Source: Alteromonas marina (GTDB lineage: Bacteria; Pseudomonadota; Gammaproteobacteria; Enterobacterales; Alteromonadaceae). Taken from it: a DNA stretch of 64,000 nucleotides. The notes below the pieces were generated by a model. It was given only the letters and a program-made list of their open reading frames with translations, made no database searches and was not told the DNA's origin. Location of the stretch: NCBI RefSeq assembly GCF_000808575.1, contig NZ_JWLW01000015.1, positions 62,001 to 126,000 on the forward strand, read 5' to 3'. This document shows, piece after piece, positions 8,931 to 17,919 of this stretch. How positions within the stretch are numbered: the first letter of the stretch is position 1; each line of letters starts with the position of its first letter. The position numbers and the translations under genes were made by a program.

Positions 8931-10853
8931 ATGCGTACACATTTTACTAAAGCAGCCCTTAGCGCTGCAGTTATTTCGTGCTTAAGCACACCTGCCTTTG
9001 CTCAAACTTCTGACCAAGATATTGAAACCTTAACAGTAACAGGCACGCGTTTGCCTATTTCGTTAACCAAGCTTCCTGGTTCAGTATCGGTGCTAACTGA
9101 AAGCGACATTAAAGCTTCGGGCGCACTTCAACTTACCGATCTAATTCGCGGCCTACCTGGCGTTAGCTTGTCTCAGTCAGGCAGTCCTGGTGGCTTAACA
9201 GAGCTGCGCGTGCGCGGCGGTGAAACTAACCATCTACTTGTTTTAATTGATGGCGTTGTTGCCAACGACGTAGGCCAAGGAAGCCTAGTTGACCTTGCTC
9301 ACTTAACTAGCGCAAACGTGGTGCGCATAGAACTTCTTCGAGGCCCGCAGAGCGCAAGATGGGGCAGCGGGGCTATCGGTGGTGTATTGAGCATTACTAC
9401 GAAATCAGGCCAGTTTGCCGATAATGCGTCACACGTAGACTTCTCTGCTGGCGTTGGCACACAAGGTACGTTGCAGGGCAGCATGAACGCGCGTTCGCAA
9501 AGCGATAACGTAGGTATTTCTGCATACGCCAGCTACATACGTACCGACGGTGACAACGTATCTCGTGTTGGTAACGAAGATGATGGCTACGACAACCTGA
9601 CCGCTGGCATTAATATTAATTATGCCGCAACGTCGGAGCATACGTTAATTGCTAACCTTCGCACGGTTCAGTACGAGAACGATTACGACGGCACTGATTT
9701 TGTGACGACAGGCCTTCCTGCTGACTCAGATAACGTGACGGATGGTTCACAAATTAGCGCGAAATTAAGATGGGAATTTGCTCCGGAAAATACAGGTTAT
9801 CGCTCAGCGCTAAGTGCGCATTATCGCAAAGACGATAACGATAACACTGAGTCAGGTGCAGACACTGGCGGTACCACTGGTGAGCGCATAGAGTTAAACT
9901 GGACAGGCTTCTATACCATGGATAACTGGGAGTTTGCTGGCGGCGTTGAATACCTACAGCGCCTTTTTACCCAGCGCGGCCCAATTGCATTTGGCGATCC
10001 GAACCAGAAGCAGCACGACAATACTTATAGCGTATTTGCCGAGACAAATGGCCAGCTAACCGAGTCGCTAACCGCAACACTAAGCGCACGATTCGACAAC
10101 AACAGTGAGTTCGACAATGCCGTAAGTTATCGCGGTGGACTTACATGGCAGCTTAACGATTACTATGCTGTTTTTACCAGCTATGGTAGAGCTGTTAAAA
10201 CTCCTACTTTTACCGAGCGTTTTGGTTACTTCCCAGCGAGTTTTATAGGTAACCCTAACCTTGAGCCCGAAACCAGTGAAGAATGGGAAGTGGGTGTTAA
10301 AGCGAGCTGGACATCATTGTCTGCGCAAATCAGCGCATACACTACCGATCTTGAAGATGAAATAAACGGTTTTGTGTTTGTATCTGACTTGGGGGCGTTC
10401 AGCGCAGATAATATTGACGGTGACAGTTCACGAGAAGGAATTGATGTAGAGCTTAACTGGGGCAGTGGCTATGGTGACCTTACTGCCGCCTATAGCTATC
10501 TAGATGCTGAACAAACTGACGGTGGTATCTCAAGCACTGAGCTGCGTCGTGCGCGTCATCAAGGCTCGTTAACTTACACCACTAACTTTGGGACAGAAAA
10601 GTTCAGCTTTTACACTAAGCTGGCCTACACAGGAAGTCGTTACGATACTTTCTTCCCACCATTCCCTGAACCTTCTCAAACGTTAGCGCTTTCAGCTTAT
10701 ACCCTTGCTACAGTTAACTTGAGCTACCAGATAGACAAACAGTGGCAGGTATCTCTGAAAGTAGATAATGCGTTTGATACCGACTATGAGGATATTGTGG
10801 GTTATGCGGGTCAGGAGCGACGAGCGCTGTTTTCTGTTAACTACGCTATGTAG
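8931..10853 (+). CDS. btuB: TonB-dependent vitamin B12 receptor, BtuB-like
   Basis: A 640-aa outer-membrane receptor. The signal peptide (MRTHFTKAALSAAVISC to AFA) is followed by a TonB box region (ETLTVTGTR), a plug domain (LPGVSLSQSGSPGG, LRVRGGETNHLLVLIDGV, IELLRGPQSARWGSGAIGG) and a beta-barrel. Cobalamin is the inferred substrate because a B12 riboswitch lies directly upstream and the length is close to E. coli BtuB. The ATG at 8931 is preferred over the in-frame GTG at 8901 because the signal peptide begins there. The last residue is Met rather than the usual aromatic residue. A terminator follows at 10883. No btuFCD transporter is in the window. Confidence 0.92.
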   Translation: MRTHFTKAALSAAVISCLSTPAFAQTSDQDIETLTVTGTRLPISLTKLPGSVSVLTESDIKASGALQLTDLIRGLPGVSLSQSGSPGGLTELRVRGGETNHLLVLIDGVVANDVGQGSLVDLAHLTSANVVRIELLRGPQSARWGSGAIGGVLSITTKSGQFADNASHVDFSAGVGTQGTLQGSMNARSQSDNVGISAYASYIRTDGDNVSRVGNEDDGYDNLTAGININYAATSEHTLIANLRTVQYENDYDGTDFVTTGLPADSDNVTDGSQISAKLRWEFAPENTGYRSALSAHYRKDDNDNTESGADTGGTTGERIELNWTGFYTMDNWEFAGGVEYLQRLFTQRGPIAFGDPNQKQHDNTYSVFAETNGQLTESLTATLSARFDNNSEFDNAVSYRGGLTWQLNDYYAVFTSYGRAVKTPTFTERFGYFPASFIGNPNLEPETSEEWEVGVKASWTSLSAQISAYTTDLEDEINGFVFVSDLGAFSADNIDGDSSREGIDVELNWGSGYGDLTAAYSYLDAEQTDGGISSTELRRARHQGSLTYTTNFGTEKFSFYTKLAYTGSRYDTFFPPFPEPSQTLALSAYTLATVNLSYQIDKQWQVSLKVDNAFDTDYEDIVGYAGQERRALFSVNYAM

Positions 10854-11217
10854 TTAATTTAGGCTTAGCCTAGCAATTTAATCGGCTACATCTTGGTGTA
10901 GCCGTTTTTCGTTCAATAATTTGACGTCTATTGTATTACTGTAGCTTTTACTTCTAATTATTGTCATCTCTTTTACCGCCAACTTAGGCTTCAGATCGTT
11001 CCCTTTCTCACGTTTTATGGTCTACCCTTCGCAATTAATGTTATTCATATTCTATTCATAGTGAGAGGTTTATCCTGCGACAATCGCTTATCCTATCGCA
11101 GACAATGTTAACCTTGTCGCGTACTAAGACCTTGTTGCGAAACAGGTCCTAGTTAAGCGAATAAGGCTGTGATAATCTCAACTTTGATAATCGTTTTTTA
11201 ATACAGGATCATAATCC
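10854..11217. other. Intergenic region between btuB and dsbA
   Basis: Holds the btuB terminator and presumably the dsbA promoter. No ORF or RNA gene is recognised in the remaining 300 bp. Confidence 0.5.
10883..10909 (+). terminator. Rho-independent terminator after btuB
   Basis: CGGCTACA (10883-10890) pairs with TGTAGCCG (10897-10904), followed by TTTTT. Confidence 0.9.
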
Positions 11218-11850
11218 ATGAAAAAGTTTGCAGTAATGTTTGTCATGGCAATGCTTTTGCCATTAACAGCTTGCGCTCAAGAGCCGGCATCTAAATGGAA
11301 AGAAGGTACGCACTATAAAGTGCTTGATAAAGAAGCCACAGATAAACCAGTCATTACTGAGTACTTCTCATTTTGGTGCCCACACTGCTTCCAATTTGAG
11401 CCAATCGTTGCACAAATTAAAGAAAAGAAAAGCGACGGTACTAAGTTCAACAAAGTACACGTAAACTTTATGCGCTTTACCGGCCCAGAAGTTCAGGACG
11501 ATGCTACCAAAGCCATGCTTATTGCACGTGCAATGAAACAAGAAGACGCAATGAACGGTGCTATTTTTAACTATATCCACAAGCAACGTGCATCTATTAC
11601 AGGCTTGAAAGACCTTCGCAATATCTTTGTTGTGAACGGCGTAGACGGTGAAGAGTTTGATAAAATGGCCAAAAGCTTTGGCGTGAACAGCATGGTGCGC
11701 AAGAATCAACAGCAAATTGATGAGTATCGTGAGCACCTAACTGGTGTGCCAAGCTTTATTATCAATGGTAAATATCAGCCTACGTTCACTGCTGACATGA
11801 CCTTCGACGACATCGCTGACCTAATCGTGTGGCTATCTGAGCAAAAATAA
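11218..11850 (+). CDS. dsbA: Thiol:disulfide interchange protein DsbA
   Basis: A 210-aa thioredoxin-fold oxidase that introduces disulfides into exported proteins. The active site CPHC is at residues 54-57 and the cis-Pro loop GVPSFIING is near residue 175; size and order are those of DsbA. The export signal ends LPLTAC-AQ with Cys at residue 19, which fits a lipobox ([LVI][ASTVI][GAS]C). The protein may therefore be a lipoprotein instead of soluble, unlike E. coli DsbA. A good terminator follows. The electron acceptor DsbB is not in the window. Confidence 0.93.
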   Translation: MKKFAVMFVMAMLLPLTACAQEPASKWKEGTHYKVLDKEATDKPVITEYFSFWCPHCFQFEPIVAQIKEKKSDGTKFNKVHVNFMRFTGPEVQDDATKAMLIARAMKQEDAMNGAIFNYIHKQRASITGLKDLRNIFVVNGVDGEEFDKMAKSFGVNSMVRKNQQQIDEYREHLTGVPSFIINGKYQPTFTADMTFDDIADLIVWLSEQK

Positions 11851-11891
11851 TTTGGTTAATATCCAATTTACTCATTAGACCTTGAATAATT

Positions 11892-11918
11892 AAATGGGCG
11901 CTCTGGCGCCCATTTTTT
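11892..11918 (+). terminator. Rho-independent terminator after dsbA
   Basis: AAATGGGCGC (11892-11901) pairs with GCGCCCATTT (11906-11915), loop TCTG, then T-rich. It overlaps the longest open frame of the next gene, which argues that gene starts later, at 11936. Confidence 0.9.
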
Positions 11919-11935
11919 CGCCTTGGAGCATCCCA

Positions 11936-12526
11936 ATGTATGCAGTAAGTGACTTTGCTGACTTTATCTGTGAGCTTGACCAACTAAAAGCAGTTAAGCG
12001 CCAGATCACCCTCCCCTGTGACAACTATCGACGGGAAAACTCCGCAGAGCACAGCTGGCATGTTGCATTAATGGCAAATATGCTAAGCGAATATGCGGCT
12101 AAACCTATAGATGTGACCCGCGTTATTCGCATGATCCTTATTCACGATATTGTGGAAATTGATGCTGGCGACATGTTTGCTTTCAATCATCAAACAGATC
12201 ACGACGCACAAGCCGAGAAAGAGCTTGCTGCAGCCAAGCGCATTTTTGGGTTGTTACCAAGTCCACTTGATAATGAAATGCTTGAGTTATGGCTTGAGTT
12301 TGAAGCAGCCGAAACCGCAGATGCAGAATTTGCTAAAGCAATGGACCGAGTGCTACCTGTTTTCCAAAACATGAAAGACAACGGAGGAAGCTGGAAGCGT
12401 CACGGTATTGCAAGAGAGAAAATTGAGAAGCGTAATGCTCACCTTAAATCATGCGCACCGGCTTTATGGGACTACGTTATGCAGCAGCTTGATGTGGCCG
12501 TAGAAAAAGGCTGGCTAAGTCAGTAA
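11936..12526 (+). CDS. HD-domain phosphohydrolase, YfbR/HDDC2-like
   Basis: A 196-aa metal-dependent phosphohydrolase. The pattern ENSAEHSWHVALMA (His, first metal ligand), LIHDIVEIDAGD (HD pair) and the later ETADAEFAKAMDRVLPVFQNM (Asp) is that of the YfbR/HDDC2 family, whose members act as 5'-nucleotidases on deoxynucleoside monophosphates. The ATG at 11936 is selected because TTGGAG (11923-11928) precedes it and because the longer frame would begin inside the dsbA terminator. It is convergent with the porin gene. Exact substrate is not visible. Confidence 0.85.
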   Translation: MYAVSDFADFICELDQLKAVKRQITLPCDNYRRENSAEHSWHVALMANMLSEYAAKPIDVTRVIRMILIHDIVEIDAGDMFAFNHQTDHDAQAEKELAAAKRIFGLLPSPLDNEMLELWLEFEAAETADAEFAKAMDRVLPVFQNMKDNGGSWKRHGIAREKIEKRNAHLKSCAPALWDYVMQQLDVAVEKGWLSQ

Positions 12527-12584
12527 CGACTCAGCCAGATCTGTAGTATTAATTACAACATAACGTTGTAATAGTGTATTGCAA

Positions 12585-13805
12585 TTAGAAGCGTGTACCA
12601 ATCCACATCCAGAAGCGATTGGTATCCACCTTTATATCTCCCGCATCGTAAGTACCATACTTAATGCCAAAATTGTACTTACCTGCAAACTTCTTCGTAT
12701 ACTGCACATTAATTTCGCTGCCTAAGTCGTCAGCACCGTTACTGCTGTCGTCAGCGCTGAAATCGTGGTAAGCCAAAAGCCATTTACCACCGGCTAGCCC
12801 ACCCGATAGAGATAACTTAAGATCTTTTAAGCCCTGTGCTGGCGTGCCCAAGAACTGATCAGTCCAACCGTTGAATTTGTGCAGCGTAGCTAGCGGCGTT
12901 GCAAACCCGTACAACCCATCGTCAGAACCTAGTATTTCGTAATCGACCTTAGCCGTCACGCCAGAAAACGTGGCTGCGACATACGCATTTAAATAAGAGG
13001 CGTCAAAGTCGGTGGCCGTTTCGCCCGCGCCAGCTTCGCTTGATTGCGTGGCAAACTCACCACCGTAAGCCCAACTCACGCTCTCACCTTTCATCTTTCC
13101 ATCGTAGCTCACGCCATACGTGTCCAACGCGTTATCCGTGTCGTTGTCCACTTCTAAAAGGTAAGCGTAGGCCACAAACTTGCCAATTTTAGATTTATAA
13201 GTAGCATGAAGAATATGATCTTTAGAATCTAAATCTGCCGCCTCAGCAAAAATGCGGTTGCGTTTGTAAAGATAGCTATAGAATAGTTCTAGATTGTCTG
13301 TTGCCGCATATTTAGCGCTTACGGCATCAAAGGTCTGGCGGTCTTGTCGCCACCCAACGTGGCCAACAAATCGATGGTCATCCAACGTAATCACTTGTCG
13401 CCCTACTCTGGCGGTAAAGTTATCCGCCTTATACTGAATAAAAGCTTGATCAACTTCGGTGGTTTCAGGGTCGGCAATGACCGAATACTCACCTACGTTA
13501 AAGCCAGTAGGCCCCACAGTAAACTCATCTTGCCCAAGTACAATACGACTGTCTTCAACCTCAGCGGTAAATGAGAAACCATTAACGCTACCCGAACTAA
13601 ACCCTAAACGCGTACGCAAAGTCAGTGCACTTGCGTCTTCTAACGCATTGTCTTGATCAACAGCTTCGTAGCGTAAATTCAGATCAGCCCATGCCTTTGA
13701 ATCGCTTAATGCGCTGTGAATGTCAGCGGCCATTACGCTTCCACCCAATACTGTCATAACAGATGCTGTTAGCATCTTAATGCCAAAGTTTTTTAACGTG
13801 TTCAT
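12585..13805 (-). CDS. Outer-membrane porin of the alginate-export-like type
   Basis: A 406-aa protein with a signal peptide ending SVMAAD and a beta-barrel-like mature part of alternating polar and aromatic residues, ending in the aromatic WIGTRF expected for outer-membrane proteins. YEAVDQDNALEDASALTLRT and VGRQVITLDDHRFVGHVGWR resemble the alginate-export domain family, whose members include many non-alginate porins. It lies 130 bp downstream of the nitrate ABC transporter on the same strand, so a role in letting nitrate or nitrite across the outer membrane is inferred. No terminator with a U-tract separates it from nrtD, only a plain hairpin. Confidence 0.75.
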   Translation of the reverse strand: MNTLKNFGIKMLTASVMTVLGGSVMAADIHSALSDSKAWADLNLRYEAVDQDNALEDASALTLRTRLGFSSGSVNGFSFTAEVEDSRIVLGQDEFTVGPTGFNVGEYSVIADPETTEVDQAFIQYKADNFTARVGRQVITLDDHRFVGHVGWRQDRQTFDAVSAKYAATDNLELFYSYLYKRNRIFAEAADLDSKDHILHATYKSKIGKFVAYAYLLEVDNDTDNALDTYGVSYDGKMKGESVSWAYGGEFATQSSEAGAGETATDFDASYLNAYVAATFSGVTAKVDYEILGSDDGLYGFATPLATLHKFNGWTDQFLGTPAQGLKDLKLSLSGGLAGGKWLLAYHDFSADDSSNGADDLGSEINVQYTKKFAGKYNFGIKYGTYDAGDIKVDTNRFWMWIGTRF

Positions 13806-13896
13806 GTGTATTCCCTATCGGTATCAATTTTTATTAGTCAACACTTACCCAGCCAGCATTAGAATGCCGGTTGAAAAGTACTGGTTTTGGTTAGTT

Positions 13897-13915
13897 GGCG
13901 GAAAAGGCTTCCGCC
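13897..13915 (-). other. Hairpin between nrtD and the porin gene
   Basis: GGCGGAA (13897-13903) pairs with TTCCGCC (13909-13915). No U-tract follows on the minus strand, so it is more likely an RNA-processing or stability hairpin within an nrtABD-porin transcript than a terminator. Confidence 0.5.
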
Positions 13916-13935
13916 CTAGTCAGGTGCCGATAAAG

Positions 13936-14838
13936 CTAGGCGGCATCTGACTTCTTAGCGTCTTTTTTTCCAGATGACACCCCGCTGGGTTTTGCTAGCT
14001 GTTGTGAATGTTTGTTAGTTGTAGGCGCTTGGTTGGCGCGTGACGAAACGGTTTCAACCTTCTTTTGTTTGTCGTAAAGGAAAGTTAAGACTTCATGTCT
14101 GTAGTGGTTGTACTGCTTGTTATCTGCAAGTGCTAATCTATCTCGCGGACGCGGCAACTCAATATCTAGAATTTCGCCAATGGTGGCTGCAGGGCCGTTA
14201 TTCATCATAACAATACGGTCTGATAGCAATACCGCTTCATCCACATCATGAGTAATCATGATAACCGTGTTACCCAAATCAGCATGAATTTCCATTAGCG
14301 AGTCTTGAAGATGAGCGCGAGTTAGGGCGTCTAGCGCACCGAACGGTTCATCCATTAGCAGCACTTTTGGCTCCATTGCCAACGCTCGTGCAATGCCCAC
14401 TCGCTGTTTCATACCACCTGATATTTCACTGGGTAATTTATCAAGGGCGTGGGTCATGTGCACAAGCTCTAGGTTGTGCATGATCCAGTCACGCATCTCG
14501 TTTTTACTCTTGCCTCGCATGGTCGATTTTACGGCCAGCTCAACATTCTTGTATACCGTAAGCCAAGGTAATAAAGAATGGTTTTGAAAGACTACTGCGC
14601 GTTCAGGTCCAGGCTGCTTCACTTCTGCGCCATCTAAAATTACGCCGCCGGTAGTAGCTTGGTGCAAACCTGCGACGATATTCAACACCGTTGATTTACC
14701 GCAGCCCGAATGGCCAATTAATGAAACAAATTCACCTTTGCTGATTTTAAGATTTACATCTTGAAGCGCAGTAAATGGCCCCTTCGGTGTGGGGAAGTCG
14801 ATACCCACCTGCTCTAACTCTAAGTGTTTAGTGTGCAT
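13936..14838 (-). CDS. nrtD: Nitrate ABC transporter ATP-binding protein
   Basis: A 300-aa ATPase that powers nitrate/nitrite uptake. Motifs are complete: Walker A GHSGCGKST, Q-loop VVFQNHSLLPW, signature ISGGMKQR, Walker B VLLMDEPFGALD and the switch His in ITHDVDEA. The subfamily (NrtC/NrtD/CmpD/SsuB-like) fits nitrate given the genes upstream. A low-complexity tail of about 40 residues rich in Ser, Lys and Ala follows the ATPase core and is probably disordered. GAGGAG precedes the ATG, and the start lies 16 bp after the permease stop. Called nasD in Klebsiella nomenclature. Confidence 0.92.
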   Translation of the reverse strand: MHTKHLELEQVGIDFPTPKGPFTALQDVNLKISKGEFVSLIGHSGCGKSTVLNIVAGLHQATTGGVILDGAEVKQPGPERAVVFQNHSLLPWLTVYKNVELAVKSTMRGKSKNEMRDWIMHNLELVHMTHALDKLPSEISGGMKQRVGIARALAMEPKVLLMDEPFGALDALTRAHLQDSLMEIHADLGNTVIMITHDVDEAVLLSDRIVMMNNGPAATIGEILDIELPRPRDRLALADNKQYNHYRHEVLTFLYDKQKKVETVSSRANQAPTTNKHSQQLAKPSGVSSGKKDAKKSDAA

Positions 14839-14854
14839 AAAATTCTCCTCAAAA

Positions 14855-15850
14855 TTAGCGTAGTACGCTCGACTTGTCCCAGCTTACAGCGCGCTGAATC
14901 GATAACATTAGGCGGTCTAGTACAAAGCCAATAGCGCCAATGGTGAGCACTGCTACCATGATTCTCGCTAGCGACTCCGAACTTCCGTTTTGGAATTCAT
15001 CCCACACAAACTTTCCTAGACCTGGGTTTTGGGCAAGCATTTCTGCCGCAATCAGTACCATCCAGCCAATACCAAGCGACAATCTAAGTCCTGTAAAAAT
15101 CATGGGTATAGAAGATGGAAGTACTATTTTGGTGAGATGAGAAAACGGCGTAAGGCGCAATACCTTGCTTACGTTGATTAGGTCCTTATCAATATTTGAT
15201 ACACCTACTGCGGTGTTAATAAGGGTTGGCCATAAACAACAAAGCGAAACCGTAAAGGCAGAGGTCACGAATGATTTAGAAAAGGCCGGATCATCGCTGA
15301 CATAAAGGGCACTTACCACCATAGTCACCAGCGGCAGCCATGCCAATGGAGACACTGGCTTAAATAACTGGATAAGTGGATTTATTGCGGTGTAAGCAGA
15401 TTTACTTAGACCACATAGTATACCCACGGGAACCGCCACGACTGATGCAATTAAGAATCCAACCATGACGGTGTAAAGGCTTGTCCATATCTGATCAAAG
15501 AAGGTTGGCGCACCGGTGAATTCTCTAATTTTTGGCTGATAAGTAGGGTCCTGCGCTACACGCGCTGCATTTCTTGCTTCTTGACGTTGATAGAAAGCGT
15601 CTGCTTTTTCGCGCTGTGCAATATGCTCGTCAATTAACGCACCGGCTTGCTCAAAAACTTGTGCAGGCCCTGGGAACTGCCCCAGCGACGTGTCAATACT
15701 TTTTGCTACACCATTCCAAATGGCCAAAAACATCAGCAAGCCAATAACAGGCAGCAGCAACGCAGGCGTGGATTGATATAAACGGCTCAACAAAGAGTTG
15801 GCGTTTGACGGCGACGATGGAAGGCGAAGAATGGTTGTCATCTTGCTCAT
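14855..15850 (-). CDS. nrtB: Nitrate ABC transporter permease
   Basis: A 331-aa inner-membrane permease of the BPD_transp_1 type. About six helices follow an N-terminal one (LLLPVIGLLMFLAIWNGVA), separated by a long hydrophilic stretch (residues 75-115, rich in Gln, Ala and Arg) typical of proteobacterial NrtB. The coupling-helix region is LRLTPFSHLTKIVLPSSIP, and GLRLSLGIGWMVLIAAEML is characteristic of nitrate/taurine-type permeases. AGGAG lies just upstream of the ATG at 15850. It is the middle gene of nrtA-nrtB-nrtD. Confidence 0.92.
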   Translation of the reverse strand: MSKMTTILRLPSSPSNANSLLSRLYQSTPALLLPVIGLLMFLAIWNGVAKSIDTSLGQFPGPAQVFEQAGALIDEHIAQREKADAFYQRQEARNAARVAQDPTYQPKIREFTGAPTFFDQIWTSLYTVMVGFLIASVVAVPVGILCGLSKSAYTAINPLIQLFKPVSPLAWLPLVTMVVSALYVSDDPAFSKSFVTSAFTVSLCCLWPTLINTAVGVSNIDKDLINVSKVLRLTPFSHLTKIVLPSSIPMIFTGLRLSLGIGWMVLIAAEMLAQNPGLGKFVWDEFQNGSSESLARIMVAVLTIGAIGFVLDRLMLSIQRAVSWDKSSVLR

Positions 15851-15938
15851 TGCTTGCTCCTGACACTTGATGTGCGCTTTTGCGCTGTTTATGCCCCGCC
15901 CTAGTTAGAACTGAAGGCAGGGCCATTAAATCAGACAC

Positions 15939-17348
15939 TTACAGTACAGTGTCGCCCTTCAGACCAATCTTAAATTGCTCTAAGTAAGCGTTAGGCTTGC
16001 TTCCGTCAAACGTCACGCCATCAATGAATTCGCTCTGAGGCGGCTTGTAGCCCGTTTCCGTCCCAAACTCTGGAAAGTCAGACGCCTTAGCTTTACCTTC
16101 GGCAATCAGTGCTTTAGCAGCCTGAGCATAAACTTCTGGTTTATAAACTTTTTTGGCTGTCTCTTTATACCAATCGTCAGACTTAGCCTCTGAAATTTGA
16201 CCCCAGCGGCGCATTTGTGTGAGGTACCAAATAGCATCACTGTAGTATGGGTAAGTGGCGTTGTAGCGGAAGAACACATTAAAATCAGGCACGTCGCGCT
16301 TGTCACCTTTCTCGTATTCGAAAGTGCCCGTCATGCTGTTAGCCAGTACGTCTTCATCTGCACCTACGTAGTTACTTTTAGCAAGAATCTTTACCGCTTC
16401 AGGACGGTTAGCATTGTCGTTTTCATCCAGCCACATTGCCGCTCGAATTAGGGCTTTAACCACGCGAATGTGCGTATTTGGGTATTTGTCAGCCCAGCCT
16501 TGGCTTACGCCGAACACTTTTTCAGGGTTATTTTTCCAAATTTCGTAGTCGGTGATCACAGGTACACCAATACCTTTAAACACAGCCTGTTGATTCCATG
16601 GCTCGCCTACGCAGTAGCCATAGATGGTGCCGGCTTCCATCGTCGCTGGCATTTGCGGTGGGGGGGTGACTGACAGCAGTGCCTGAGCGTCTATTTGGCC
16701 CGCAGTATCACCTTTATGCGGCGCATAATATCCAGGGTGAATTCCACCTGCTGCAAGCCAATAGCGTAACTCGTAGTTGTGTGTAGAAACTGGAAATACC
16801 ATTCCCATGTTGAACGGCTTTCCAGCATTGCGGTATTCATCAACCACTGGCTTTAAATAATCAGCTTTAATAGGATGAACTGGCTTGCCATTTTCCTGTG
16901 GAATATGGGCCTTCATTTTGTCCCAAATTTCATTAGAAACGGTAATTCCATTACCATTGAGATCCATACTGAACGCTGTTACCACATGCGATTCCGTGCC
17001 GAAGCCAATGGTTGCACCAAGGGGCTGGCCAGCCAGCATATGAGCGCCATCTAATTGGCCGTCGATTACGCGATCAAGCAGCACTTTCCAGTTAGCTTGC
17101 GCTTCCAATGTAACGTAGAGGCCCTCATCTTCAAAAAAGCCTTTTTCGTACGCCACAGCAAGCGGTGCCATATCAGTGAGCTTGATAAAACCAAACTTAA
17201 GTTCTTCCTTCTCAGGCCAGCCTACCGCTGGCGCTTGTGCTGCCACACTCGCAGAAAAACTTGCTACAGAGACGGCAAGTGCTGCACATACTCCAGCACT
17301 CGCCGTTCGAAAGCGTTTTAGCAGTGATGTTGTCTTTAACCCAGTCAT
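15939..17348 (-). CDS. nrtA: Nitrate ABC transporter substrate-binding protein
   Basis: A 469-aa NrtA/NasF-family binding protein with a signal peptide (hydrophobic segment ending SASVAAQA). The mature part begins [23 protein letters not shown], the usual CmpA/NrtA opening, followed by [37 protein letters not shown] and [12 protein letters not shown], all typical of the nitrate-binding fold. It would bind nitrate or nitrite in the periplasm. It is first in the operon, behind a 350-nt leader with an ANTAR-type attenuator and a sigma-54-type promoter, so expression should need both nitrogen limitation and nitrate. Confidence 0.94.
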   Translation of the reverse strand: MTGLKTTSLLKRFRTASAGVCAALAVSVASFSASVAAQAPAVGWPEKEELKFGFIKLTDMAPLAVAYEKGFFEDEGLYVTLEAQANWKVLLDRVIDGQLDGAHMLAGQPLGATIGFGTESHVVTAFSMDLNGNGITVSNEIWDKMKAHIPQENGKPVHPIKADYLKPVVDEYRNAGKPFNMGMVFPVSTHNYELRYWLAAGGIHPGYYAPHKGDTAGQIDAQALLSVTPPPQMPATMEAGTIYGYCVGEPWNQQAVFKGIGVPVITDYEIWKNNPEKVFGVSQGWADKYPNTHIRVVKALIRAAMWLDENDNANRPEAVKILAKSNYVGADEDVLANSMTGTFEYEKGDKRDVPDFNVFFRYNATYPYYSDAIWYLTQMRRWGQISEAKSDDWYKETAKKVYKPEVYAQAAKALIAEGKAKASDFPEFGTETGYKPPQSEFIDGVTFDGSKPNAYLEQFKIGLKGDTVL

Positions 17349-17365
17349 ACGTGTTCCTCGTAGCC

Positions 17366-17452
17366 AAAAAAAAACCCACCAGCGTACGACGTTTAACCGT
17401 CGAGCATGGTGGGCTTCGTTGCCGTGTTTGTAATATCGGAGTTCTTACAAAC
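17366..17452 (-). promoter_or_regulatory. ANTAR-type antitermination leader of nrtA
   Basis: On the minus strand the leader shows, in order: P1 stem (17452-17445 with 17433-17426, sharing CTCCG in its loop with the nirB leader), P2 GGC-AACGAA-GCC (17423-17412), and a terminator. The terminator outer stem is CCCACCA/TGGTGGG (17413-17407 with 17381-17375), with an inner stem CGACG/CGTCG and nine U residues (17374-17366). The P2 hexaloop has A at position 1 and G at position 4, the known ANTAR-binding rule. P2 and the terminator share 17412-17413, so they exclude each other. The P1 loop does not plainly obey the A1/G4 rule. Confidence 0.75.
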
Positions 17453-17723
17453 GCATCAAGTTGTTAATGGTAAGTCAGGAATTCCCGCTCACACACCTCA
17501 TCTTTAAGGGAGGTTTATTAAAAGCTTTAGCTTATAAAACCATCTTTATTTTTTATTATTATGCACTTGCCATAAATGCCGGAGATGATGATGCTTCCTT
17601 ACCGTTCTCCGCTGAATCCTATTTTTTTACCCTATGGTAAGTGTTGTGCACTCCACTCTGCCATCGCATTTGTGTTTGCACCCGTTGCTTTGTACAGCAA
17701 CGTTGCTGTTGCACGGATTAATT

Positions 17724-17739
17724 AGCACCCATCGTGCCA
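17724..17739 (-). promoter_or_regulatory. Sigma-54 (-24/-12) promoter of nrtABD
   Basis: On the minus strand TGGCAC-GATGG-GTGC matches TGGCAC-N5-TTGC at all but one position, with correct GG/GC spacing. It would start transcription near 17712. Confidence 0.65.
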
Positions 17740-17810
17740 GAAATGTAAGCCATTAAAATTTATGAACATTTACACTATTGAGGTAAGAGAAAAGTGAGAA
17801 TGAATTCGTT

Positions 17811-17850
17811 TTGGTGCACCACAACAGGGGGGGTGTTCAACCTTGGTGCG
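17811..17850. promoter_or_regulatory. Candidate NtrC sites upstream of nrtA
   Basis: TTGGTGCACCA (17811-17821) and TTGGTGCG (17843-17850) contain NtrC-like half sites (TGCACCA/TGGTGC). They lie about 75-110 bp upstream of the -24 element, the usual enhancer distance. The same half-site pair occurs before nirB. Confidence 0.55.
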
Positions 17851-17919
17851 CGAAAGCAGATACCAAGGATGAACAAATATGGCCAATGACTAAAGCCGTC
17901 TGATTGTGTCGCTAATTTT

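Noticed and set aside
11894..11935. Longer HD-domain protein start
   Set aside because: The extension is the dsbA terminator hairpin itself.
17550..17580. Second sigma-54 promoter nearer to the nrtA leader hairpins
   Set aside because: TGGCA and TGC elements are present but the spacing is too short.
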